This document shows, one piece after another, positions 1 through 7,876 of a stretch of DNA of 37,364 nucleotides; positions within the stretch are counted from its first letter, which is position 1; each line of letters starts with the position of its first letter. A model generated the notes under the pieces. It was not told the origin of the DNA and did no database searches. It saw only the letters and a list, made by a program, of their open reading frames with translations. Position numbers and translations under genes: made by a program. The DNA is from an uncultured Bacteroidota bacterium. GTDB taxonomy: Bacteria; Bacteroidota; Bacteroidia; Bacteroidales; VadinHA17. The DNA lies in assembly GCA_903824785.1 (NCBI GenBank), contig CAIJYD010000078.1, forward strand, positions 1-37,364, read 5' to 3'.

Positions 1-123
1 GGATTAATGTTTTTCATTTTGCTTATATTTATACTGTAAAACTAAGCAAATATATCTATTATATTATAGTTATGTTATTAACATTCAAATGATTATATTA
101 ACAATAGGTTTTTAGAGATGCCC

Positions 124-2637
124 TCAATCAGTTAGTTGTTTATCAATTCCTGACACTAATATTTTTTTTGCATCAATATTGCCATAAGCAACTTTGAGAA
201 AAGGTTTTCCGTTTTTGAGACCGACATTTCCAAAACCTGTTTCTGTAGAGATGAAGCCGGTAAAATCACCGATTTTTGAATCGATAAAAAGAGTCTTGTC
301 CACAGCGTCATAACGCACCCCGGTAAGTCCTTCAAGCAGTGCATAACTCGACATGGCCCGGGCATACCAGCTGCCACATTCATATTCATTGAAGGGATTA
401 CGGATTATTCCGTCATATCTTTTTCTGCATTCACGTACAATATCCAGTCCCTTTTCCACTTCACCTTTAAACATCAGATGACTTGCAACCTGGTATTCAA
501 TTCCGGTCCATACTTCATTGCTGTAGACAAAGGGAAGCGATAACTGACCACCTTTTGGCCAGGTGCAAAGAAGAAGCCCTCCATCCTTTCCGGCGGCGAA
601 AGTCGGACGCTGAGGGTTTGCATGATCGATAAGGTCGGTTTTGAGGTTATACTTATGAACAGCTACAAGATGACTTTTTACTTTTTCATTATCGACCACC
701 TCATTCAGACCGCAAACAGTTGCCATCCACATTCCAAGGATCCCATCAGACAGGCAGCCTTTTCCATACTGATATTTCGGGCCCTCTTTTTTCAGAAGTT
801 CCATGGCTTCATCAGTATAGGTTGTAATCAGGCTCGACTGGGCTGCAACAACAGGGCTTTGCGCATTAAGTCCTTCCCATACAACTTTCTGAATAAAATA
901 CTCACCATCGTACAAATCAGACTCCAAAAATGCTTTACCTTTTCCAAGTAAAGCTTCATAATTGTCATAAGGAACCTCAGCAGCTTTGCTCATTTCAATA
1001 ATTGCAGTAAGTGCGCCCATATAAAAGCTGGTGCACATTCCATCAGGCCCCCAGAATTCGATGTCGTATGTATTATGATGAGGCTCTTCGAGATAACCTT
1101 TATGTTTTGGGTCCCAGGTTTCAATACAATAGTCGATACTTTTCTTAACATATGGAAACAGCCCTTTCATCCATTCGGTATTGCCACTTATCCGCCAGTC
1201 GCGGTAAACCTTCATTATCCCGCCAAGTTGTCCGTCGGCGGCAGCATGAAAATTATGTACCGTTACAGAAATAGGCAGATTGGACCTGAATGTCTGATGA
1301 CCACGTTCATCCTGACTAACCTTAAACTCAGTCTCACGCAGAGTCCTTTCAAGATTCGGAAAGAGATGCGGGATAGCCTGAGCATAATTCCAAACGTGAG
1401 TACAACTACCGGCACAACACCCTGCATAGTCGCTGCAACCTTCCCAGCTCCAGATCCTGCCATCGTTTTGTCTTAAAACTGTAGGCGACTTTAGGATCGT
1501 CAGGTTTGCAGCAGCAGCTTCGAGTACTTCAGCTGGTAAGGAAGAGGAGAAAAATGCATCACGGAATAGTTCACTCTTTTTCTTTAAGTCAGAATAATTC
1601 TGGCTCCAGTATGATGCAATATCATTAATGTCGCTGAATTTCTCAGCATACCACGGTTTATAAAACGGCAGTTTAGTATCTGTTCCGGGTATAGAACCGA
1701 TGGAAAGATTTGTTTCAGGTAAATACCAGCAAAAATTGACCGTAATGGTTTTTTCTTCTCCTGCTTTTAGCTTAAGAGGGAGGTAAACGGAAGCTCCGGG
1801 GGCAGATGTTTCAACAGGAGAATTCTGAGGAATATTACAACTCTCTATATTTTTCCAGAGAATTGTCAGCGGATCGAACCATCCTCCTCTGAACCAGCAA
1901 TAATCAACAACAGCATCCTTGTCATTAATAAATACCGAAAATCCGGAAGTGGCCGAAGCTGAATCAGCAATTGACTGTCCGTTCAGGATAAAACCGTTTT
2001 TTGCTTTAAGTATCCGGCCGGTTTTCTCAGAGATAAAATTTCTGGAATTCCATGAAAACACCGCTTCAATCTCTTTTGATGAACTGTTTTTAATTTTATA
2101 CTCCATAGCCCCTGCAGGAAGACTTGAATTATCGCCATCGGTAGGAATGAATGGGCTCCATCCAAGAACTTCCACAGTAAGAGGAAGATCTTTGTCCTCG
2201 AGTTTCAGTGCTGCGAAGGGGAATCGTGGGAGAAACCTGCCAGTCTCAAAACGGGGAAGACCGTAGCTTTTTCCTACAGAACCATTAGCTGCTCCGGCCG
2301 GCCCGAACAGTTTCCATTCAGGAACCTGTGCTTCCAGGACCTTTGCTCCGTTTTTTACCCCTTTCACACTGATAGCTGCGAAAGCAAAAGGCTCATTGAA
2401 AATCTGAGGTTTATTATTTACCGACATATGAGATATTGACCCTGTGCCGTCCATACAGAACATGCCCGCACCCATCCCTCCTATCGGGAAAGAGATGCGG
2501 TCGAGGTTCTTCCCTGAATAATCACCGTTAAACTTATGTCCGCCAGATTCATTTTTCCCGTTTTCAGAAGAACAGGAAAACAGCAGCAAGCTCACCAGCA
2601 ATGCTGCAAACAAAGTGAGAAGTTTTGCATTTTTCAT
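124..2637 (-). CDS. GH116-like glycoside hydrolase lipoprotein
   Basis: The 837-residue product has a lipoprotein signal with lipobox LLFSC (Cys22), so it is probably tethered to a membrane facing the periplasm or the surface. After it comes an N-terminal beta domain opening with SFPIGGMGAGMFCMDGTG, typical of GBA2/GH116 N-domains, then an (alpha/alpha)6-type catalytic domain (about residues 360-820). The stretch GCCAGSCTHVWNYAQA (401-420) followed by HNTYDIEFWGP (521-531) is characteristic of GH116/DUF608 proteins. Asp525 of NTYD is the likely acid/base; Glu399 of WSWEG is a candidate nucleophile, less certain. GH116 enzymes are retaining beta-glucosidases, beta-xylosidases, beta-N-acetylglucosaminidases or glucosylceramidases; the substrate here cannot be told from sequence. 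The gene is last in a minus-strand series, 91 bases after the sugar porter. No Shine-Dalgarno site is visible, as usual for the phylum. Confidence 0.85.
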   Translation of the reverse strand: MKNAKLLTLFAALLVSLLLFSCSSENGKNESGGHKFNGDYSGKNLDRISFPIGGMGAGMFCMDGTGSISHMSVNNKPQIFNEPFAFAAISVKGVKNGAKVLEAQVPEWKLFGPAGAANGSVGKSYGLPRFETGRFLPRFPFAALKLEDKDLPLTVEVLGWSPFIPTDGDNSSLPAGAMEYKIKNSSSKEIEAVFSWNSRNFISEKTGRILKAKNGFILNGQSIADSASATSGFSVFINDKDAVVDYCWFRGGWFDPLTILWKNIESCNIPQNSPVETSAPGASVYLPLKLKAGEEKTITVNFCWYLPETNLSIGSIPGTDTKLPFYKPWYAEKFSDINDIASYWSQNYSDLKKKSELFRDAFFSSSLPAEVLEAAAANLTILKSPTVLRQNDGRIWSWEGCSDYAGCCAGSCTHVWNYAQAIPHLFPNLERTLRETEFKVSQDERGHQTFRSNLPISVTVHNFHAAADGQLGGIMKVYRDWRISGNTEWMKGLFPYVKKSIDYCIETWDPKHKGYLEEPHHNTYDIEFWGPDGMCTSFYMGALTAIIEMSKAAEVPYDNYEALLGKGKAFLESDLYDGEYFIQKVVWEGLNAQSPVVAAQSSLITTYTDEAMELLKKEGPKYQYGKGCLSDGILGMWMATVCGLNEVVDNEKVKSHLVAVHKYNLKTDLIDHANPQRPTFAAGKDGGLLLCTWPKGGQLSLPFVYSNEVWTGIEYQVASHLMFKGEVEKGLDIVRECRKRYDGIIRNPFNEYECGSWYARAMSSYALLEGLTGVRYDAVDKTLFIDSKIGDFTGFISTETGFGNVGLKNGKPFLKVAYGNIDAKKILVSGIDKQLTD

Positions 2638-2728
2638 GTCAGATGTGATATTGAAGTTAAAATTAACCGGTTTTTTATAAGTTTCAGTTTATAAGATATA
2701 TACAGAAGAAGACTGTTACATTCAATAA

Positions 2729-4057
2729 TTATTTTGCCCAAAGCCTTTCAATCTCTTCAAGCGATTTACCTTTGGTTTCGGGAACATAGAAGTAAGTAAA
2801 GAGCCACTGGAGGAACGACATTACGGCCAGAAACAGGAATGTTGCTGCTCCACCCACAGATGCCAGAAAATGAGGAAAAAGCAAAACAACAAGAAAGTTA
2901 AAGATCCATTGAGTGAATGAGGCAAATGCCAAAGCTTTACCACGGATCCGGTTAGGAAATATTTCCGACACAAGCGTCCAGAATACCGGACCAATACATG
3001 ATGAAAAGAAGGCCAGGAACAGCATTATACAAATAAGGGTGAAAATGCCGTCGGTTTTCAAATAGAATGATATTGCCAGCAACACCAATGTTACTGCCAT
3101 TCCCATTGAACCTATCAGATAGAGCATCCGTCGACCTACTTTATCAATAAATAAGATCGCCACAAAGGTGAATATGAAGTTGATAAGACCAAGAAGAGAG
3201 GTCTGCAGCAATGCATTTTTTATCTCTACTCCAGCAGCCAGAAGGATTTTTGGTGCATAATCCACAATGGTATTTATTCCACTTATCTGTACCAGTATTG
3301 CCAGAAAAAAGCCAACAAGCATAACTTTCCGCGTCGATGGTCTGAACAGTTCGCTTATTGGGACAGAGGAAGAATCGCCTTTAAGTGATTCAGCTATTTC
3401 CACTATCTCTGCCTTTGCCATAGCTTCACCACCTATTTTTGTAAGAACTTTCAACGACTCCTCTTTTCGCCCGGCTTTATAGAGCCAGCGTGGACTTTCA
3501 GGGATAAAGAACAAACCTATAAAGAAAAGTACAGAAGGAACAATACCGGTTGCAAACATCCATCTCCAGTTGTTTTCGACATCCTGCAACCAGTAATTGA
3601 TGATGTAGGAAGAGAGTATTCCAAGTACAATGGCAAGCTGATAGATAGCCACCAGCATGCCACGGCTTTTTGCAGGGGCCACTTCCGCAACGTACATAGG
3701 GGAAAGTACGGAGGCAGCTCCAACAGCCAGACCTCCAAACAGGCGTGCTGCTATAAAAAGAACTGATGAAGAGGCTATTGCAGTTACGGCGCAGGAGAGA
3801 GCGAAGAAGAGAGCTACAACGATAAGAACGCTTTTCCTGCCATATTTATCGGTAAGAACACCGGAACCAAAGGCTCCGATTACAGCTCCGACTAACAGAG
3901 AACTTACTCCCCATCCAAGTTGCAGTTCGTTCCACCCAAAATAAGGCTGAATAAATGGAACAGCGCCTGAAATTATCGCAATATCAAATCCAAACATCAA
4001 ACCACCCATGGTAGCAATAAAACAGATAAAATATAAAAAAAGTAAGTTCTTTGTCAT
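2729..4057 (-). CDS. MFS sugar porter family transporter
   Basis: This 442-residue inner-membrane protein has about 12 hydrophobic segments and the sugar porter (TC 2.A.1.1) signatures: GFDIAIISGA in helix 1, DKYGRK at 70-75, PESPRW at 186-191 after helix 6, QISGINTIVDYAPK at 257-270 (the family's QQxxGxNxxxYY region) and PETKGKSLEEIE at the C-terminus. Members are mostly proton symporters or facilitators for monosaccharides such as xylose, glucose, galactose or inositol. The gene lies 41 bases downstream of a Tat-exported Gfo/Idh/MocA oxidoreductase and just upstream of the GH116-like lipoprotein. It is therefore the likely importer for the sugar or keto-sugar released by the neighbouring periplasmic enzymes. 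The exact substrate is unknown. Confidence 0.93.
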   Translation of the reverse strand: MTKNLLFLYFICFIATMGGLMFGFDIAIISGAVPFIQPYFGWNELQLGWGVSSLLVGAVIGAFGSGVLTDKYGRKSVLIVVALFFALSCAVTAIASSSVLFIAARLFGGLAVGAASVLSPMYVAEVAPAKSRGMLVAIYQLAIVLGILSSYIINYWLQDVENNWRWMFATGIVPSVLFFIGLFFIPESPRWLYKAGRKEESLKVLTKIGGEAMAKAEIVEIAESLKGDSSSVPISELFRPSTRKVMLVGFFLAILVQISGINTIVDYAPKILLAAGVEIKNALLQTSLLGLINFIFTFVAILFIDKVGRRMLYLIGSMGMAVTLVLLAISFYLKTDGIFTLICIMLFLAFFSSCIGPVFWTLVSEIFPNRIRGKALAFASFTQWIFNFLVVLLFPHFLASVGGAATFLFLAVMSFLQWLFTYFYVPETKGKSLEEIERLWAK

Positions 4058-4098
4058 AATTATTTTTAGTTTATAAGATTAATGATCAATTAATTAAC

Positions 4099-5592
4099 CT
4101 AAGGCATCGCCGGTAAATTCCAACCATCTCTGTAGGTATGTCTGATATACTTTCCTGCACTCTCAAGGGCATTGAAAGTAATCGATTTTTTATCGAAGGT
4201 TGGATTACCATCGGTGACTTTGAAGTCGTCAGTGACCATAATCTTCAACTCCTCCGTTGGTGAAATATTTGTGAATCTCATATTTTCCCCATCCCATTTA
4301 AGCGCTTTATTAAGTCCCTGTAACCTGATAGCAAGTACTCCAAGCATTACCATTTCGTTGAAAGGTCCGGAATATGCAAAGTTTGAGGTACCTTCGATTC
4401 TGTTTTCAGACGACTCTTTGCAAGCACGGATCCAGTCCTGCTCATGTGGTCCGTTAGGATAGAATACATCACCACCCGGAATACGGCGCAGATATGGTTT
4501 TACATCGGGAACACGTCCTGACATTAATCGGGGATTATAGCCGCCGCAACCACACATCAGAGTATCTTTTGAACCGATGAAGAGACAGCCGCCAAGGCCA
4601 TCTGCCATCAGATTTTCACCTTCTGGCAGCAGGTCAGAAAGGTTTGGAAGCAATCCGCCGTCGTACCAGTGTACTTTAACAGGAGGCATTGCAAGCTTTG
4701 ACATATTATCGCGGGCAGGAAATGCAAATTCAACAGTTTCAGCCTGGGGTGCAGATTCAGTATTTATCACCGTTGAGCTGCCACGAACCTTATCGGGATA
4801 TCCCAATTTCAATGATCTGTAAACCGGATCTAAAACATGGCAGGCCATATCTCCAAAAGCGCCTGTACCAAAATCCCACCATCCTCTCCAGTTCCATGGA
4901 GTATATATTTCATTATACGGGCGCATCGGTGCCGGGCCAATAAACAGATCCCAGTTCAAAGTTTTTGGCACCGGCATTATCTTTTCCGGACGAGGGATTC
5001 CCTGCGGCCAGATTGGCCTGTCGGTCCAGGCATGAACCTCCCTTATTTCACCAATCTCATTATTCCAGATCCATTCGCAAAGCTGACGGACACCATCGCT
5101 GGAGTTTCCCTGATTTCCCATTTGTGTTGCAACTTTATGTTTTGCAGCCAGTTTTGTAAGCAATCGCGATTCATAAACAGAGTGCGTCAGAGGTTTCTGG
5201 CAATATACATGCTTTCCAAGGGTTAAGGCTGTAGCGGCAATACCTGCATGGGTATGATCGGCTGTTTCCACCATTACCGCATCGAATGAGCTGCTCATCT
5301 CATCAAACATTTTTCGCCAGTCCCAATATTTTTTAGCACCCGGGAATTCCTTAAAACAGAGGTCGGCATATTTCCAGTCAACATCGCATAAACCAACAAT
5401 GTTCTCCGTAGACATCGCCTTCAGGTTTACATGTCCTTTTCCACCAATACCTACACCCAGAATATTGAGCTTGTCACTCGGGGCTTTGTGCCCTAAACCA
5501 CTTACTGTAAAAGATGGAAGGATTGAGATCCCGGCAGAAACAAGTCCTGCTTTCTTCAGAAAATTACGTCGCGAATTATTTGAATTTTTCAT
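4099..5592 (-). CDS. Tat-exported Gfo/Idh/MocA family oxidoreductase (copy 1)
   Basis: The product is 497 residues. An N-terminal twin-arginine signal (NNSRRNFLKKAG, then a hydrophobic stretch to about residue 32) indicates export of the folded, NAD(P)-loaded enzyme. The Rossmann glycine motif GVGIGGKG is at 46-53. The family's EKP catalytic lysine motif appears as QKP (Lys133), and the C-terminal domain keeps Asp248 and His252 in GDMACHVLDP. The family oxidises sugar or inositol hydroxyls reversibly, often at C3. The sequence closely resembles the copy at 18166-19524: both have SGLGHxAxSDKLNI, ATQMGNQG and WTDRP. Each copy is followed directly by an inner-membrane transporter gene. A DUF1080 gene lies upstream across a hairpin-bearing spacer, suggesting 3-keto-glycoside chemistry. 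Substrate unknown. Confidence 0.92.
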   Translation of the reverse strand: MKNSNNSRRNFLKKAGLVSAGISILPSFTVSGLGHKAPSDKLNILGVGIGGKGHVNLKAMSTENIVGLCDVDWKYADLCFKEFPGAKKYWDWRKMFDEMSSSFDAVMVETADHTHAGIAATALTLGKHVYCQKPLTHSVYESRLLTKLAAKHKVATQMGNQGNSSDGVRQLCEWIWNNEIGEIREVHAWTDRPIWPQGIPRPEKIMPVPKTLNWDLFIGPAPMRPYNEIYTPWNWRGWWDFGTGAFGDMACHVLDPVYRSLKLGYPDKVRGSSTVINTESAPQAETVEFAFPARDNMSKLAMPPVKVHWYDGGLLPNLSDLLPEGENLMADGLGGCLFIGSKDTLMCGCGGYNPRLMSGRVPDVKPYLRRIPGGDVFYPNGPHEQDWIRACKESSENRIEGTSNFAYSGPFNEMVMLGVLAIRLQGLNKALKWDGENMRFTNISPTEELKIMVTDDFKVTDGNPTFDKKSITFNALESAGKYIRHTYRDGWNLPAMP

Positions 5593-5630
5593 TTTGGAGT
5601 TTATTTGTAAAGGTCGGACAGTACTGCATC

Positions 5631-5690
5631 TTATTGACTTTCGCGGGCCTGTTTGCCTTAGCAGCCAGGCCCGGTAATTATGGTCAATAA
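5631..5690. repeat. Two-tier inverted repeat in an intergenic spacer
   Basis: An outer pair TTATTGAC (5631-5638) / GTCAATAA (5683-5690) encloses an inner pair CGGGCCTG (5644-5651) / CAGGCCCG (5666-5673). Both are perfect 8-base inverted repeats, with a small TGC/GCA pair inside the loop. It sits between the DUF1080 stop and the start of the downstream oxidoreductase. No U-tract follows on either strand, so it is not a standard terminator. It could be an mRNA processing or stability structure, an operator, or a small repeat element. It is GC-rich compared with the surrounding spacer. Confidence 0.55.
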
Positions 5691-5724
5691 ATTATGTTTT
5701 ATAATACATTCAGGTAAATAGAAG

Positions 5725-6486
5725 TTAAATTTCTTTCAGTTTAATGGAGCGATACCAAACCTTTGTCCCATGGTTCTGAAGTGAAATATATCCTTCATCG
5801 AATTTTCCCCAATCCGGGAATGCTGACCATTTTCCACTGTTCCGTAATTTCTTCCACTCTTCCGAATTTTTTTCATACTTAACAACTACCTCACCATTAA
5901 GCATTTGAGTGACATTATTCCCTTTAACAACAAGAAATAGCTGATTCCATTCTCCGACAGCCTTAAAAGGTTTTGCCATTGGGGGATACATAGCGTAATT
6001 TGCACCGTTTATCTGCCAGTCTTCGAGAGGATCGGGCCATCCTTCATGATCAATAACCTGAAATTCAGGACCTGTCTCATAAGGAAATTTATAGATCGTA
6101 TCTTCAGCAATCTGGAAAATAATTCCGCTATTGGCTGCCTTTGTAAGTTTATACTCAACACTTAATGCAAAATCGCGGTACTTCCTGTTGGTAATTATAT
6201 CCTGATCTTCTCCACTTCCCTTGCTGTTCATGGTAAAGCATTGATCATCAATAGCCCAGCAATCGGGAAATACCTTCAGATTATAACCATGCCAGCCATC
6301 GGTTGTTTTACCATCGAACAACAATTGCCAGCCTTTTTTCTTCTCTTTTTCTGTTAAGGTATTAGGAGCTGTCTTTTTATCCAATTCAGCATACAGCGCT
6401 CTGGCATCGCCTGGTTTCGATTTCCCGCATGAGATGATCAGAACCATCAATATTAAAAGCAAAATTACCTGATTTGTCTTTTTCAT
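5725..6486 (-). CDS. DUF1080 (3-keto-glycoside hydrolase-like) lipoprotein
   Basis: The start is set at the ATG at 6486 rather than an in-frame GTG three codons earlier, because it gives a clean lipoprotein signal with lipobox IISC (Cys20); the product is 253 residues. One concanavalin-like beta-sandwich domain of the DUF1080/PF06439 family fills the rest: KGWQLLFDGKTTDGW (51-65), then SGIIFQIAED, GPEFQVIDHEG, GEWNQL and YISLQNHG in the usual order. Pfam now names this family 3-keto-disaccharide hydrolase, and characterised members cleave glycosides already oxidised at C3. The next gene downstream is a Tat-exported Gfo/Idh/MocA enzyme, the class that makes such 3-keto-glycosides, so the two probably act in sequence in the periplasm. 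That pairing is inference. Confidence 0.9.
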   Translation of the reverse strand: MKKTNQVILLLILMVLIISCGKSKPGDARALYAELDKKTAPNTLTEKEKKKGWQLLFDGKTTDGWHGYNLKVFPDCWAIDDQCFTMNSKGSGEDQDIITNRKYRDFALSVEYKLTKAANSGIIFQIAEDTIYKFPYETGPEFQVIDHEGWPDPLEDWQINGANYAMYPPMAKPFKAVGEWNQLFLVVKGNNVTQMLNGEVVVKYEKNSEEWKKLRNSGKWSAFPDWGKFDEGYISLQNHGTKVWYRSIKLKEI

Positions 6487-6536
6487 TTTATTCACTATTT
6501 AGGGTTAAGTTTTTTATGTATAGGGGCAGCCTGGAA

Positions 6537-7829
6537 TTAATTATTTATTGCCTGCTCGGTTAAGATTCCGAACCTCCATGCGGTATCATCTTTATCGGCA
6601 CCGGAGGTTTGCTTCATGATAATTCCTATTAAATTTTCCTTTGGGTCGGCAAAGTACTGGGTATTAAAATAGCCACCCCAGAAGAATGTTCCTTCACTAC
6701 CCTGGCCACCTGTGTTTTGTCCTTTTTTTGTAACAACAGAAAATCCCAGGGCATAATAATTATCTGCATTATCGCCCCAGATATTCATATTCTGATTTCC
6801 CATCATGGTTTGAATGGTAGTACGGCTGAGGATGCGCGTTCCGTTCAGCTCCCCGCCATTGAGATACATCTGGAGAAATGTAGCATAATCTTTTGCGGTA
6901 CTTGACAAGCCTGCCCCGCCTGCAAAAAACTTCCGTGCACCTTTAACAGGGTAGTCCTGATCAAAGAATGCTTTTGTAAGACGGATCCATTTACCACTAT
7001 CAGGCACCTGAGCAGAGACCAGACGGGAGGCTTTATTTTCAGGAAGATAAAACCATGTATCGTTCATACCAAGTGGTTCAAACAGACGTGTTCTAAGGAA
7101 GACATCAAATGGCATTCCTGAGACAATTTCAATAAAATAGCCAAGTACATCAAGCCCTTCAGAATAGGTAAATTTCTCACCCGGGTTATGATGCAATGGC
7201 AGCTTTCCGAGCTTTTTAATATTTTCAGCGATAGTAACATCCCCGGTTGTAAAGGCATCAACTATACCTGCTTTATTATAGATCTTGCGGAATCTTTCAT
7301 CTCCGTCAATAACGCCATAACCAATACCTGATGTGTGATTAATCAGCTGTCGTATAGTTATTTCACTTGCTGCCGGAACAGTTGTGTAACTGCTGTCGGC
7401 CGGATTAAAAGTACTCAGGATCTGAGGATTCTTAAATTCAGGAATATACTTTGAAATAGGATCATCAAGTCTGAACCTGCCCTCCTCCCAGAGCATCATT
7501 ACTGCTGTGGATGTAACAGCTTTTGTTTGAGATGCTATCCGGAAGATATCATCACGTTTAAGCGACCTTCCTGATTTGTTGTCGGCAAGTCCAAATGCTT
7601 TATAATAAACAATCTTCCCGTTCCTGGCAACCAGAGCCACGACTCCGGGAATTTTGCCGTCCGCAACAGCATTAACACACATGTCGTCGATTCTTGCAAG
7701 TCGTTCTGCAGACATTCCAACACTCTCCGGCGAACCTTCAGAAAGTGACAGCGGTTTCTTATCTGAAACAGGAGAAGTACAAGCCGTAAGCGCATACAAA
7801 ACGAATAAAATGAGGGTCAGTTTTTTCAT
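6537..7829 (-). CDS. Serine hydrolase, beta-lactamase/family VIII esterase fold, lipoprotein
   Basis: The 430-residue product has a lipobox ALTAC (Cys17) and a beta-lactamase-class-C/PBP4*-like fold. The nucleophile motif SxxK is SQTK (Ser100, Lys103). The second motif is YSE (Tyr222) following HNPGEKFT, keeping the catalytic tyrosine but with Glu where penicillin-binding relatives have Asn. A glycine-rich WGG segment near the C-terminus replaces the KTG box. This pattern fits family VIII carboxylesterases and D-aminopeptidase-like relatives better than true beta-lactamases, so an esterase or amidase acting on substituted sugars is more likely than antibiotic resistance. It lies 41-50 bases upstream of the DUF1080 gene and 47 bases downstream of the DUF2961 gene, apparently in one operon. 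Confidence 0.87.
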   Translation of the reverse strand: MKKLTLILFVLYALTACTSPVSDKKPLSLSEGSPESVGMSAERLARIDDMCVNAVADGKIPGVVALVARNGKIVYYKAFGLADNKSGRSLKRDDIFRIASQTKAVTSTAVMMLWEEGRFRLDDPISKYIPEFKNPQILSTFNPADSSYTTVPAASEITIRQLINHTSGIGYGVIDGDERFRKIYNKAGIVDAFTTGDVTIAENIKKLGKLPLHHNPGEKFTYSEGLDVLGYFIEIVSGMPFDVFLRTRLFEPLGMNDTWFYLPENKASRLVSAQVPDSGKWIRLTKAFFDQDYPVKGARKFFAGGAGLSSTAKDYATFLQMYLNGGELNGTRILSRTTIQTMMGNQNMNIWGDNADNYYALGFSVVTKKGQNTGGQGSEGTFFWGGYFNTQYFADPKENLIGIIMKQTSGADKDDTAWRFGILTEQAINN

Positions 7830-7876
7830 AAAGAGTAAGGTTTCTTAATTATAATAACAGGAAAAACATTATTGTT

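Noticed and set aside
1075-1476. A 133-codon plus-strand open frame inside the GH116-like gene
   Set aside because: Antisense to conserved catalytic motifs of the GH116-like protein, with no domain or plausible start context.
6537-7829. Beta-lactamase resistance gene
   Set aside because: The fold is right, but the YxN and KTG motifs are altered (YSE, WGG) and the context is carbohydrate metabolism, fitting an esterase-type relative.
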